DNA of 64,000 nucleotides from Amycolatopsis xylanica (lineage in GTDB: Bacteria > Actinomycetota > Actinomycetes > Mycobacteriales > Pseudonocardiaceae): the NCBI RefSeq assembly GCF_900107045.1, contig NZ_FNON01000006.1, forward strand, positions 62,001 to 126,000. The letters run 5' to 3'. The notes beneath the pieces were generated by a model. That model had not been told where the DNA came from, made no database searches, and saw only the letters and a list, made by a program, of their open reading frames with translations. Of the stretch, positions 1-7,872 are shown one piece after another; positions within the stretch are counted from its first letter, which is position 1, and every line of letters begins with the position of its first letter. A program made the translations under genes and the position numbers.

Positions 1-58
1 GCCCTACATCGTGCCTGTCCGCGTGCGGCCGCTGGCGAAATACGCGTTCCTCGGCTGA
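1..58 (+). CDS. C-terminal end of an unidentified protein (5' truncated by window edge)
   Basis: Frame 2 is open from the first base to a TGA at 56-58 and reads PYIVPVRVRPLAKYAFLG before the stop. Its codons have the strong third-position G/C bias of the neighbours, so it is probably the tail of a real gene. Eighteen residues are too few to assign a family. It converges with the minus-strand MFS gene, leaving 15 bp between the stops. Confidence 0.45.
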   Translation, partial: PYIVPVRVRPLAKYAFLG

Positions 59-73
59 GACTCCGCACGAGGT

Positions 74-1432
74 TCACTGCTGTGCGGGGAGGAAGACCGC
101 TGCGCCTAGGCCGATGAGTCCGATGGCGGCCAAGGTGGCCATCGCGGCGGTGTAGGAGCCGGGGCCGGGTGCGGCGACGAGGATCGTGCCCGCGATGGCC
201 GTGCCCAGTGAGGATCCGAGGTTGGAGACGCAGCGGGAGAGCCCGGAAATCTCCCCCTGTTCCTCTTCGCCGAAGCTGGATTGCACGACGTTGACCGACG
301 GGGTCAGCATGACGCCCAGTCCCACCCCGATCATGAGGAGCCCGGGAGTGAAGGCCCACGGACCCGAGGTGTCGCTGACCATGGCCAGCAGCACGCCGAT
401 GCCGGCGATGGCCAGTACGAAGCCGACCGTGATGAGGGTCTTCTGAGCACGGCGTTTCGCCAGCCGTTCGGCGGCGAGTGACGACACGAGCAGGCCCAGC
501 GTGGCCGCCGTGAAGATCACTCCGGTCTCGATCGCGTTGTACCCGCGCACCACCTGGAGGTACGCGGCCACGGTGAACGAGGTTCCCATGAGCAGCAGCC
601 ACTGGATGTTCTGCGTGGCGAGTCCGAGGTTGGCCAGGCGAACGCGGAACACACTCGGTGCCAGCAAAGGCTCGCCGCCCGCCTTCTCCTTGGCACTGGC
701 CGACCGGAAGAACCAGAGCAGGACGAGCGCGCCGAGCACGATCAGGCCGAGTGCCAGCGCGATGCTGTTGTCGGCCATCAGGATTCCCGTGACGAGGAGG
801 ATCAGTCCCGCAGCCGACAGTACGACTCCGCCGATGTCGAACGCGCGGGTCCGGTCCGGTGGGATGGGATCGGTGATCCGGCGGCTGAGCAGGATGATCA
901 GCGCGATCACCAGTGCCTGGAACACGAAGGCCGCACGCCAGCTGAACACCGAGGTGATGAGCCCGCCGATCAGCGGCCCGGCCGCGGCGCCAACGCCACC
1001 CATCGCCATGATGACCCCGAACGCGCGGGCGCGTGCGGTCACCTCGGGGAACAGCACGGTCGCGAGGATGTAGACCGGCGGGATCAGCATGGCCGTGCCG
1101 ATGCCTTCGAGTATCGAATTGCCGAGAATCAGCGCGCCCAGGCCCGGCGAGACCGCGCTGAGCACGGCACCGGCGCCGTACACGACCAGGCCTGTCCTGA
1201 AACAGCGCTTGCGGCCGTACCGCTCGGTCAGCGTGCCGCCGGGAATCATGAACGCGGCCATGATCAGCAGGAAAATGGTGATCGTGACCTGCACGCCCTG
1301 CACCGAGGTGTGCAGATCGGCGCTGATGTCGTTGATCATCACGTTCATGTTGGAGCCCGCGAAGCTGCAGATGAACTGCGCCAGCGCGAGCGGGATGAGC
1401 ACCATTCGCGCTGTCGTGGGCTCAGCTCTCAT
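74..1432 (-). CDS. MFS transporter, drug/H+ antiporter-like
   Basis: A 452-residue, highly hydrophobic polytopic membrane protein. The loop after the second membrane segment (GTLTERYGRKRC) matches major facilitator motif A, and the first helices (FAGSNMNVMINDISADL) resemble DHA2-type multidrug exporters. It probably exports small hydrophobic compounds by proton antiport; the substrate cannot be read from sequence. The frame extends upstream to 1534, but the first hydrophobic helix begins soon after MRAEPTTARMVL, so ATG at 1432 is chosen; a start at 1468 is possible. It is divergent from the DUF1269-type gene at 1546. No regulator gene sits beside it. Confidence 0.8.
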   Translation of the reverse strand: MRAEPTTARMVLIPLALAQFICSFAGSNMNVMINDISADLHTSVQGVQVTITIFLLIMAAFMIPGGTLTERYGRKRCFRTGLVVYGAGAVLSAVSPGLGALILGNSILEGIGTAMLIPPVYILATVLFPEVTARARAFGVIMAMGGVGAAAGPLIGGLITSVFSWRAAFVFQALVIALIILLSRRITDPIPPDRTRAFDIGGVVLSAAGLILLVTGILMADNSIALALGLIVLGALVLLWFFRSASAKEKAGGEPLLAPSVFRVRLANLGLATQNIQWLLLMGTSFTVAAYLQVVRGYNAIETGVIFTAATLGLLVSSLAAERLAKRRAQKTLITVGFVLAIAGIGVLLAMVSDTSGPWAFTPGLLMIGVGLGVMLTPSVNVVQSSFGEEEQGEISGLSRCVSNLGSSLGTAIAGTILVAAPGPGSYTAAMATLAAIGLIGLGAAVFLPAQQ

Positions 1433-1545
1433 GCCCAAAGCGTTCACTCCCGGTGAGGACGCCCGCATCACCCGCTGTGGATGACGCGGTTCGTCCCCTG
1501 GCGCGCCAGAGTTCTTCCCAAGCACGGAAAACAAGGGGAGACGGC

Positions 1546-2052
1546 ATGGCGACGCTGACGGTGTGGCGGTTCGACACGGCGGGCGGCGCGCGTGCCGCGC
1601 TGGAGTTGCTGGACTCGCTCATGGGCCAGCACCTCGTGCAGGTGGACGACGCGGCACTGGTGACATGGCCGAGAGGACGGGAAAGCCCACGGACGGAGCA
1701 AGTGCGCGGCGCGGATGGATCCGGCCGAAGCCTGGCACTCGGCGGCAGTTTCTGGGGCCTGCTGTTCGGGCTGGTCTTCTTCGTGCCGCTGCTGGGCATC
1801 GCTGTCGGCGCCGGAGCGGGTGCGATGGCGGGCTCGCACCTGGCCGGTGCCGGCATCGATGACCGGTTCGTCGACGAGGTGCGGAAGAAGGTGACCCCGG
1901 GGACGTCCGCCTTGTTCGTGCTGTCTTCGCACGCCGTCGTGGAGACCGCAGTGGGGCGGCTCCGCGCGGTCGGCGCCGAGCTGGTGTCGACCAGCCTCTC
2001 ACCGGACGAGGAGGCCCGGCTCCGGAAGGTGTTCGCCGGAGACCGCGGCTGA
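1546..2052 (+). CDS. DUF1269-type membrane protein
   Basis: A 168-residue protein with an N-terminal alpha/beta segment (MATLTVWRFDTAGGARAAL), a central glycine-rich hydrophobic hairpin at about residues 65-100, and a C-terminal segment with the LFVLSSHA pattern. This layout matches the DUF1269/TM1266-like family, whose function is unknown. The frame is open from 1453, but GGGGAGA lies just ahead of ATG 1546 and family members start with MATLTVW-like sequence, so 1546 is preferred. The gene is monocistronic; the next start lies 144 bp downstream. Confidence 0.7.
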   Translation: MATLTVWRFDTAGGARAALELLDSLMGQHLVQVDDAALVTWPRGRESPRTEQVRGADGSGRSLALGGSFWGLLFGLVFFVPLLGIAVGAGAGAMAGSHLAGAGIDDRFVDEVRKKVTPGTSALFVLSSHAVVETAVGRLRAVGAELVSTSLSPDEEARLRKVFAGDRG

Positions 2053-2183
2053 TGGCCGTCAAGACGTTCGCTGTGGTGTTTTCAATCATCGCCTACACCT
2101 CCAAGCTACGCCGGGTCGCACGGGTGTTCGATCACTCGATGGGGTGGAGCCTGACAGCGAGCGGACTCTCAACCAGGCCGGTC

Positions 2184-2196
2184 TACGCTTCGGCTA
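2184..2196 (+). promoter_or_regulatory. Candidate -10 element with leaderless start for menG
   Basis: TACGCT (2184-2189) resembles an actinobacterial -10 hexamer and ends 6 nt before the menG ATG at 2196. No ribosome binding site is visible. This spacing would put the transcription start on the A of the ATG, giving a leaderless mRNA. No convincing -35 is seen at the right distance. Confidence 0.3.
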
Positions 2197-2900
2197 TGTC
2201 ACGAGCGAGTCTGGACAAGGATCCGCACGAAGTCGCCGCCATGTTCGACGACGTCGCGTCCGGTTACGACCGGGCGAACTCGTTCATGACCTTCGGGTTC
2301 GACCGCCGGTGGCGCAACACCACCGCGCGCGTGCTCGACGCCAAGCGCGGCGAGAAGGTGCTCGACCTGGCCGCGGGCACCGGCGTCTCGACCGTCGAGT
2401 ACACCCGCAACGGCGCGTGGTGCCTCGCGGCGGACTTCTCGTTCGGGATGCTGAAGGCGGGCAAGCACCGCAAGGTGCCGATGGTCGCCGCCGACGCGCT
2501 GAACCTCCCGTTCGCCGACGCGAGCTTCGACGTCGCGACCATCACGCTCGGGATCCGCAACTTCGTCGACACCAAGGCCGCGCTCGCCGAGATCGCCCGC
2601 GTGGTCAGGCCGGGCGGGCGCCTGGTGATCTGCGAAGTGTCGACGCCCACATTCGCGCCGCTGCGGTTCGTATACCGCAAGTTCATGCTCCGCGCGATGA
2701 CCTGGGTCGGCCGCCGCTTCTCCAGCAACCCCGAGGCCTACGCCTACCTGGCCGAATCGATGCTGGAATGGCCGGCGCAGCGCCAGTTCGCGGAGATCAT
2801 CGAGTCGGCTGGCTGGTCCGATGTGGAGTGGATGAATCTCACTTTCGGTGTCGTAGCCGTCCACCGCGCGAAGAAGCCCGACGTAGACTCCGAATCATGA
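2196..2900 (+). CDS. menG: Demethylmenaquinone methyltransferase (UbiE/MenG family)
   Basis: A 234-residue class I SAM-dependent methyltransferase that would convert demethylmenaquinone to menaquinone. It has the family signature MFDDVASGYDRAN (16-28), SAM motif I VLDLAAGTG (55-63), an acidic post-I region, and the second UbiE signature around RVVRPGGRLVICEVS. The frame is open from 2052, but family members start just ahead of the MFDDVA motif, so ATG 2196 is used. Its stop overlaps the menJ start (ATGA), indicating co-translation. The setting with menJ and complex I supports a menaquinone rather than ubiquinone role. Confidence 0.9.
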   Translation: MSRASLDKDPHEVAAMFDDVASGYDRANSFMTFGFDRRWRNTTARVLDAKRGEKVLDLAAGTGVSTVEYTRNGAWCLAADFSFGMLKAGKHRKVPMVAADALNLPFADASFDVATITLGIRNFVDTKAALAEIARVVRPGGRLVICEVSTPTFAPLRFVYRKFMLRAMTWVGRRFSSNPEAYAYLAESMLEWPAQRQFAEIIESAGWSDVEWMNLTFGVVAVHRAKKPDVDSES

Positions 2901-4183
2901 GCAAGCGGAACCCCGACCACGACGCCGAAGTCATCGTCGTCGGCGCAGGCCCGGCCGGTTCGACCGCCGCGACGTACCTCGCGCGCGCCGGGGTGGACGT
3001 CTTGCTCCTCGAAAAGACGAGCTTCCCGCGCGAGAAGGTCTGCGGCGACGGCCTCACCCCGCGTGGCGTGAAGCAGCTCATCGACCTCGGCATCGACACC
3101 AGCCAGGACGCGGGCTGGGTGCACAGCCGCGGCCTGCGGATCCTCACCGGTGACCAGACGCTCGAGTTCGACTGGCCGGACCTGACCAGCTACCCGCCGT
3201 ACGGGGTTTCCCGCACCCGCCAGGACTTCGACGACCTGCTCGCGAAGACCGCGGTCAAGGCGGGCGCGCGGCTGTACGAGAAGACCACGGTCACCGGCGC
3301 GATCACCGACCACACCGGCCGGGTCGTCGGCGTCGAGGCCAAGGTCGGCCCCGAGAAGACGCCGGTCAGCTACCGGGCGCCGCTGGTGCTCGCCTGCGAC
3401 GGCGTGTCCGCGCGGCTCGCGCTGTCCGTCGGCATCGAGAAGAACGACAAGCGCCCGATGGGTGTCGCGGTGCGCCGGTACTACAAGAGCCCGCGCCACG
3501 ACGACCCGTTCATCGAGGGCCACCTCGAGCTGTGGGACAAGTCCGACCCGCGCAACCCGAAGCTGCTTCCCGGCTACGGCTGGGCGTTCCCGCTCGGTGA
3601 CGGCACCGTGAACGTCGGCCTCGGCATGCTCTCGACCTCGGCTTCCTTCCGCAGCACCGACTACCGCGCGCTGCTGCGGCAGTGGCTCGACGGGACCCCG
3701 GAGGAATGGGGCTACCGCGAGGAGAACGCGATCGGCAAGGTCGGCGGCGCCGGTCTGCCGATGGGGTTCAACCGCACCCCGCACTACCGGAACGGCCTGC
3801 TGCTGCTCGGCGACGCCGGCGGCATGGTCAGCCCGTTCAACGGTGAGGGCATCTCGGCCGCGATGGAGTCGGCGCAGCTGGCTTCGGAGTGTGTCGTGCA
3901 GGCGCTCGCCCGGCGGGAGGGACCGTCGCGTGAACGTGCACTGGAGGGTTACCCACTGGCCGTCGCGGAGCTGATGGGCGGGTACTACCGGCTCGGGAAC
4001 GTCTTCGCGAAGCTGATCGGCAAGCCGAAGGTGATGCGGGCCGCGACGAAGTACGGGCTGCGGATCAACAGCATCCTTCCCCTGGTCTACAAGGGGCTTT
4101 CCGGTTGCTACGACGCCAAGGGCGGGGACGGCGTCGACCGTCTCATCGCCGCGCTCGCGCGGGTCACGCCCTCGCCTCGCTGA
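2897..4183 (+). CDS. menJ: FAD-dependent menaquinone reductase, MenJ-like (geranylgeranyl reductase family)
   Basis: A 428-residue flavoprotein with an N-terminal FAD-binding Rossmann motif (VIVVGAGPAGSTAATYLARA, from residue 12), a KVCGDGLTPRG segment, and the second FAD motif LLGDAGGMVSPFNGEGI near residue 303. This is the geranylgeranyl reductase family; mycobacterial MenJ saturates one isoprene unit of the menaquinone tail. MenJ is preferred over a phytol- or archaeal-lipid-type reductase because the gene is translationally coupled to menG and precedes nuo. Three hairpins follow the stop codon. Function is inferred from family and context. Confidence 0.82.
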   Translation: MSKRNPDHDAEVIVVGAGPAGSTAATYLARAGVDVLLLEKTSFPREKVCGDGLTPRGVKQLIDLGIDTSQDAGWVHSRGLRILTGDQTLEFDWPDLTSYPPYGVSRTRQDFDDLLAKTAVKAGARLYEKTTVTGAITDHTGRVVGVEAKVGPEKTPVSYRAPLVLACDGVSARLALSVGIEKNDKRPMGVAVRRYYKSPRHDDPFIEGHLELWDKSDPRNPKLLPGYGWAFPLGDGTVNVGLGMLSTSASFRSTDYRALLRQWLDGTPEEWGYREENAIGKVGGAGLPMGFNRTPHYRNGLLLLGDAGGMVSPFNGEGISAAMESAQLASECVVQALARREGPSRERALEGYPLAVAELMGGYYRLGNVFAKLIGKPKVMRAATKYGLRINSILPLVYKGLSGCYDAKGGDGVDRLIAALARVTPSPR

Positions 4184-4200
4184 GGCTCGGCTCGAACGAA

Positions 4201-4247
4201 ACAAAGGCCACTTTTGTAACCGTCAGCGTTGCGAAAGTGGCCTTTGT
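4201..4247. terminator. Hairpin 1 downstream of menJ
   Basis: A perfect 14-bp inverted repeat (4201-4214 with 4234-4247) extends by six more G-U-tolerant pairs to a 7-nt loop (4221-4227). It starts 18 nt after the menJ stop and is a likely intrinsic terminator or mRNA 3'-end stabiliser. It is a member of the window-wide hairpin family with 7-nt loops. Confidence 0.6.
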
Positions 4248-4274
4248 GCAGTTGTCGGGCGCCCAGGGCGCGGG

Positions 4275-4335
4275 CTGGGTGGCAAGGCGGCCCTTGTCAC
4301 CCAGAGCGTTGCAAGGGCGCCCCTTGTCACGTGCC
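4275..4335. repeat. Hairpin 2, dispersed ~61-bp repeat (second copy at 52542)
   Basis: Imperfect arms built on CAAGGnGGCCCTTG cores surround the 7-nt loop CCAGAGC (4301-4307). Nearly the same 61-62-bp sequence recurs at 52542-52603, 48 kb away, again downstream of a gene. It is a dispersed intergenic palindromic repeat and may also act as a terminator. Confidence 0.6.
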
Positions 4336-4372
4336 GAGGGCGGTCGCTAGGTAGCGGCGCAGGTGATGTGAA

Positions 4373-4409
4373 CGCCCCTTTCGCAACGTTCAAGGTTGTG
4401 AAAGGGGCG
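4373..4409. repeat. Hairpin 3 between menJ and nuoA
   Basis: Arms 4373-4381 and 4401-4409 (CGCCCCTTT/AAAGGGGCG) extend through CGCAAC/GTTGTG, with one wobble, to a 7-nt loop GTTCAAG. The stem is about 15 bp. It is the third hairpin of this family in 210 bp. Confidence 0.55.
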
Positions 4410-4532
4410 CTCATGCGCTTCGGATAAGGAGTCGCCCGCGGCGAAATGGTGGGTGGGATAGATCACAGTACGACCGTTATGTCGGGTCTGGAAACGATCA
4501 TCGCTGGTCCGCGCCGTGTGAGCCCCGGGAAG

Positions 4533-4551
4533 TTAGGTAAGCCTTATACCA
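4533..4551. promoter_or_regulatory. Weak DtxR/IdeR-like iron box
   Basis: By hand count, 12 of 19 positions match the actinobacterial iron-box consensus TTAGGTTAGGCTAACCTAA, with a perfect left half-site TTAGGT and a poor right half. Complex I carries many Fe-S clusters, so iron control is plausible, but the match alone is weak. Confidence 0.2.
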
Positions 4552-4601
4552 CGGGGGCTAGGGACAAGACTGTGAGTCACGTCCTACACTCGGCCCATGC
4601 T

Positions 4602-4619
4602 TTGTGAATCGCTTCACAA
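4602..4619. promoter_or_regulatory. Rex-type redox operator 1
   Basis: TTGTGAA-TCGC-TTCACAA is a perfect 7-bp inverted repeat with a 4-nt spacer. It fits the known consensus of Rex, the NADH/NAD+-sensing repressor of Gram-positive bacteria. It lies 150 bp upstream of nuoA; nuo is a reported Rex target in Streptomyces. Confidence 0.78.
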
Positions 4620-4631
4620 CTTTGACGGGTC

Positions 4632-4653
4632 GCTTGTGAAGATTTTCACAAGC
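4632..4653. promoter_or_regulatory. Rex-type redox operator 2
   Basis: The core TTGTGAA-GATT-TTCACAA (4634-4651) is flanked by GC on each side, giving 9-bp perfect arms. Its centre lies 32 bp, about three helical turns, from operator 1, so two Rex dimers could bind the same DNA face. Confidence 0.78.
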
Positions 4654-4768
4654 AAGCACGGCCCGTAAGGGTGCCCTAACCCTCAGACGTGTGATCCAGG
4701 TCCCTTAGGGTGCCGTCCGAGGGCTGTCTCAACCAAGCCCAACTCGATCCCGCAGCGGCGCGGAAAGG

Positions 4769-5197
4769 ATGGCGAAACCCGTGCTGATGTTGGCCGCCAC
4801 CGAGCAGGTGGCACAGGCTCCTACCCAGCCTGGCCTGAAGATGTATCTCCCGTTGGTCTTCCTCTTCGTGATGGCACTCGGCTTCGCCGTGCTGTCGGTG
4901 CTCCTGGGCCCGCTGGTCGGCCCGAGCCGGTACAACAAGGCCAAACTCTCGGCCTACGAATGCGGGATCGAACCCTCGCCGCAGCCCATCGCGGGTGGCG
5001 GCCGGATGCCCGTCGCGTACTACATCACCGCGATGCTGTTCATCCTGTTCGACATCGAAATGGTCTTCCTCTACCCGTTCGCGGTGAGCGCGGACGCTCT
5101 CGGCATGTTCGGCCTGGTGGAGATCGTGCTGTTCATCGTGACCGTCGGGTTCGCGTACGCCTATGTGTGGCGGCGCGGCGGGCTGGATTGGAACTAG
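4769..5197 (+). CDS. nuoA: NADH-quinone oxidoreductase subunit A
   Basis: A 142-residue small membrane subunit at the quinone end of complex I. It has three hydrophobic helices (about 26-48, 84-106 and 115-134), the conserved SAYECGIEP loop (61-69) and the FDIEMVFLYP helix (94-103). The start could be ATG 4769 or GTG 4781. The second gives better spacing to AAAGGA and a length closer to other NuoA proteins. First gene of a 14-gene operon; nuoB starts 4 nt after the stop. Confidence 0.93.
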   Translation: MAKPVLMLAATEQVAQAPTQPGLKMYLPLVFLFVMALGFAVLSVLLGPLVGPSRYNKAKLSAYECGIEPSPQPIAGGGRMPVAYYITAMLFILFDIEMVFLYPFAVSADALGMFGLVEIVLFIVTVGFAYAYVWRRGGLDWN

Positions 5198-5201
5198 AGC
5201 C

Positions 5202-5750
5202 ATGGGTCTGGAAGAGAAACTCCCCAACGGAATCCTGCTGGCCAGCCTCGAAGGGCTGGTCAACTGGGCGCGCAAGAACTCGCTGTGGCCCGCGACCTTC
5301 GGCCTTGCCTGCTGCGCCATCGAGATGATGACGGTCGGCGGCTCGCGCTACGACATCGCCCGCTTCGGCATGGAGCGCTTCAGCGCGACTCCGCGCCAGG
5401 CCGACCTGATGATCGTCGCCGGTCGCGTGACCCAGAAGATGGCTCCCGTCCTGCGCCAGATCTACGACCAGATGGCCGAGCCGCGCTGGGTGCTGGCGAT
5501 GGGCGTCTGCGCCTCGTCCGGCGGGATGTTCAACAACTACGCCGTGGTGCAGGGCGTCGACCACATCGTGCCGGTCGACATGTACCTCCCCGGCTGCCCG
5601 CCGCGCCCGGAAATGCTGCTCGACGCGATCCTCAAGCTGCACGCCAAGATCCAGGACGAGCCGATCAACGCCCGACGGGCCGCGATCCGCGAGGCCAGTG
5701 GCGCGCGCACCGAGCTGATCGCCTCGTCCATCAAGTACGCGAAGAAGTGA
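5202..5750 (+). CDS. nuoB: NADH-quinone oxidoreductase subunit B
   Basis: A 182-residue peripheral-arm subunit that holds the terminal cluster N2. The four ligands are visible as the tandem pair C37-C38 (GLACCAIEM), C103 (GVCASSGG) and C132 (LPGCPPRP). The frame is open further upstream, but ATG 5202 gives the standard NuoB start MGLEEKLPNG and a 4-nt gap after nuoA. The 3' end overlaps nuoC as GTGA. Confidence 0.96.
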   Translation: MGLEEKLPNGILLASLEGLVNWARKNSLWPATFGLACCAIEMMTVGGSRYDIARFGMERFSATPRQADLMIVAGRVTQKMAPVLRQIYDQMAEPRWVLAMGVCASSGGMFNNYAVVQGVDHIVPVDMYLPGCPPRPEMLLDAILKLHAKIQDEPINARRAAIREASGARTELIASSIKYAKK

Positions 5751-6505
5751 GCGACGTGCCCGAAACCCCAGAAGTCGGCGGGGAGCAGTCCAGCGCCGAC
5801 CGTCCCGAAGGCGGCCTCGAACCGACCGGCGCTCGCCCGGCCGAGCCGGTGGTCACCGGTAAAGAACGCTTCGGCATGTTCGGTGTCTCCGGGACCGGTG
5901 ACACCTCTGGCTACGGCGGCGTCCGGCTCCCGGCCTACGCGCCCGCGCCTGCCGAGCGCCCGTACGGCGGCTGGTTCGACGAGTTCGCCGACGAGTTCTA
6001 CGCGGCGCTGGCCGACAACAAGATCCCGGCCGAAGCCATCCAGCAGACCACGGTCGACCGCGGCGAGATCACCTTCTACGTCGCCCGCGAGCACCTGGTC
6101 GCCATCTGCCGGACGCTGCGCGACGACGGCGGCCTGCGCTTCGAGCTGTGCAGCTCGGTCTCCGGCGTCGACTACGGCGTCGACATCCCGCAGCGCCTCC
6201 ACGCGGTGTACCACCTGACCTCGATGACCTACCGCCGCCGCATCCGGCTCGAGGTCACCATGGACATCGAGGACCCGCATGTGCCGTCGATCGTCGAGGT
6301 CTACCCGACGGCGGACTGGCAGGAGCGCGAGGCCTGGGACATGTTCGGCATCGTCTTCGACGGCCACCCGGCGCTGACCCGCATCCTCATGCCGGACGAC
6401 TGGGACGGTCACCCCCAGCGCAAGGACTACCCGCTCGGCGGGATCCCGGTCGAATACAAGGGCGCGGAGATCCCGCCGCCGGACCAGCGGAGGTCTTACT
6501 CGTGA
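5747..6505 (+). CDS. nuoC: NADH-quinone oxidoreductase subunit C
   Basis: A 252-residue 30-kDa-type subunit that packs against NuoD in the quinone module. The family signature lies at the C-terminus (WQEREAWDMFGI, then RILMPDDWDGHPQRKDYPL). The first ~50 residues are a polar, low-complexity extension common in actinobacterial NuoC. The frame is open much further upstream inside nuoB. The GTG at 5747, overlapping the nuoB stop, gives MSDVPETPEVGG and is preferred; GTG 5756 is an alternative. NuoC and NuoD are separate genes here, not fused as in Escherichia coli. Confidence 0.93.
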   Translation: MSDVPETPEVGGEQSSADRPEGGLEPTGARPAEPVVTGKERFGMFGVSGTGDTSGYGGVRLPAYAPAPAERPYGGWFDEFADEFYAALADNKIPAEAIQQTTVDRGEITFYVAREHLVAICRTLRDDGGLRFELCSSVSGVDYGVDIPQRLHAVYHLTSMTYRRRIRLEVTMDIEDPHVPSIVEVYPTADWQEREAWDMFGIVFDGHPALTRILMPDDWDGHPQRKDYPLGGIPVEYKGAEIPPPDQRRSYS

Positions 6506-7872
6506 GCACCGAAAACCTGGCCGACGTCACGACGGGCACGGACACGAGCCCCGAAGGTTCCGACAGCACCGGGTACGCCGATTCGCGTGAGACCACCGAA
6601 GGGCGCGTCTACAGCGTCTCCGGCGGTGACTGGGACGACGTCGTCGCCGACGCCCAGCACGACGAGCGCATGGTCATCAACATGGGCCCGCAGCACCCGT
6701 CGACGCACGGCGTGCTCCGGCTCGTGCTGGAGATGGAGGGCGAGACCGTCACCCAGCTCCGCTCGGTCATCGGCTACCTGCACACCGGGATCGAGAAGAA
6801 CTGCGAGTACCGCACCTGGACCCAGGGCGTCACCTTCGTGACGCGCATGGACTACCTGGCGCCGCTGTCGACCGAGATGGCGTACTGCCTCGCGGTCGAG
6901 AAGCTGCTCGGCATCCAGGCCCCGCCGCGTGCGGAGCTGCTGCGGGTGATGCTGCTGGAGATCAACCGCATCGGCTCGCACCTGGTCTACATCGCCACCG
7001 GCGGTATGGAGCTCGGCGCGACCACCGCCATGACGCTCGGCTTCCGTGAGCGCGAAGAGGTGCTGCACCTGCTGGAGCACCTGACCGGCCTGCGGATGAA
7101 CCACGCGTTCATCCGCCCCGGCGGCCTCGCGCAGGACATGCCAGCCGACTACCACGAGAAGGTCACCGAGTTCGTCAAGACGATGGACTCGCGGCTTCCG
7201 TTGTACGACAAGCTGTTCACCGGCCAGCCGATCTGGCGCAACCGGCTCAAGGGCGTCGGCTACCTGCCCGTCGACGCCTGCCTGGCGCTCGGTGTCACCG
7301 GCCCGGTGCTGCGCAGCGCTGGCCTGCCGTGGGACCTGCGCAAGACCGAGCCGTACTCGCGCTACGACGAGTTCGAGTTCGACATCCCGACCTCGAACGA
7401 CGCCGACTGCTGGGCGCGGTACCTGATCCGCGTCGAGGAGATGCACCAGAGCCTGCGGATCATCAAGCAGGCGCTGAAGATGCTCGAGCCCGGCCCGGTC
7501 ATGGTCGAGGACAAGAAGATCGCCTGGCCCGCGCAGCTGTCGGTCGGCAGCGACGGCATGGGCAACTCGCTGGAGCACGTCCGCAAGATCATGGGCCAGT
7601 CCATGGAGTCGCTCATCCACCACTTCAAGCTGGTGACCGAGGGCTTCAAGGTGCCGCCGGGCCAGGTCTACGTGCCGGTCGAGTCGCCGCGCGGCGAGCT
7701 GGGCGCGCACCTGGTGTCCGACGGTGGCACGCGGCCGCTGCGGGTGCACGTGCGCGAACCAAGCTTCGTGAACCTGCAGTCGATGCCCGCGATGGCCGAA
7801 GGCGGGCTGGTGGCCGACGTGATCGCCGCCATCGCCTCGATTGACCCCGTCATGGGGGGAGTGGACCGATGA
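6502..7872 (+). CDS. nuoD: NADH-quinone oxidoreductase subunit D
   Basis: A 456-residue 49-kDa subunit that forms the quinone pocket with NuoB. The signature GPQHPSTHG lies at 62-70, followed by LHTGIEK and the EINRIGSHL region. GTG 6502 overlaps the nuoC stop (GTGA), with GGAGG 8 nt upstream, so it is chosen over the longer open frame. The N-terminal ~50 residues are an acidic, poorly conserved extension. Overlaps nuoE by 4 bp. Confidence 0.95.
   Translation: MSTENLADVTTGTDTSPEGSDSTGYADSRETTEGRVYSVSGGDWDDVVADAQHDERMVINMGPQHPSTHGVLRLVLEMEGETVTQLRSVIGYLHTGIEKNCEYRTWTQGVTFVTRMDYLAPLSTEMAYCLAVEKLLGIQAPPRAELLRVMLLEINRIGSHLVYIATGGMELGATTAMTLGFREREEVLHLLEHLTGLRMNHAFIRPGGLAQDMPADYHEKVTEFVKTMDSRLPLYDKLFTGQPIWRNRLKGVGYLPVDACLALGVTGPVLRSAGLPWDLRKTEPYSRYDEFEFDIPTSNDADCWARYLIRVEEMHQSLRIIKQALKMLEPGPVMVEDKKIAWPAQLSVGSDGMGNSLEHVRKIMGQSMESLIHHFKLVTEGFKVPPGQVYVPVESPRGELGAHLVSDGGTRPLRVHVREPSFVNLQSMPAMAEGGLVADVIAAIASIDPVMGGVDR

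Larger units (their letters stand above)
4410..4768 (+). promoter_or_regulatory. nuo operon promoter region
   Basis: A gene-free stretch upstream of nuoA with lower GC than its surroundings. It holds two Rex-type operators (listed separately), a weak DtxR/IdeR-like site at 4533-4551, and TTGACG at 4622-4627 as a possible -35. That -35 would place the -10 inside the second Rex site. No open frame has convincing coding character. Confidence 0.55.

Noticed and set aside
1422..1856. Minus-strand open frame upstream of the MFS gene as an extended or extra protein
   Set aside because: It overlaps the better-supported DUF1269-type gene on the plus strand and has shadow composition.
4105..4414. Small ORFs (81 and 63 codons) in the menJ-nuoA gap
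   Set aside because: They run through the hairpin arms, which accounts for their open frames; no ribosome binding site or protein-like pattern.
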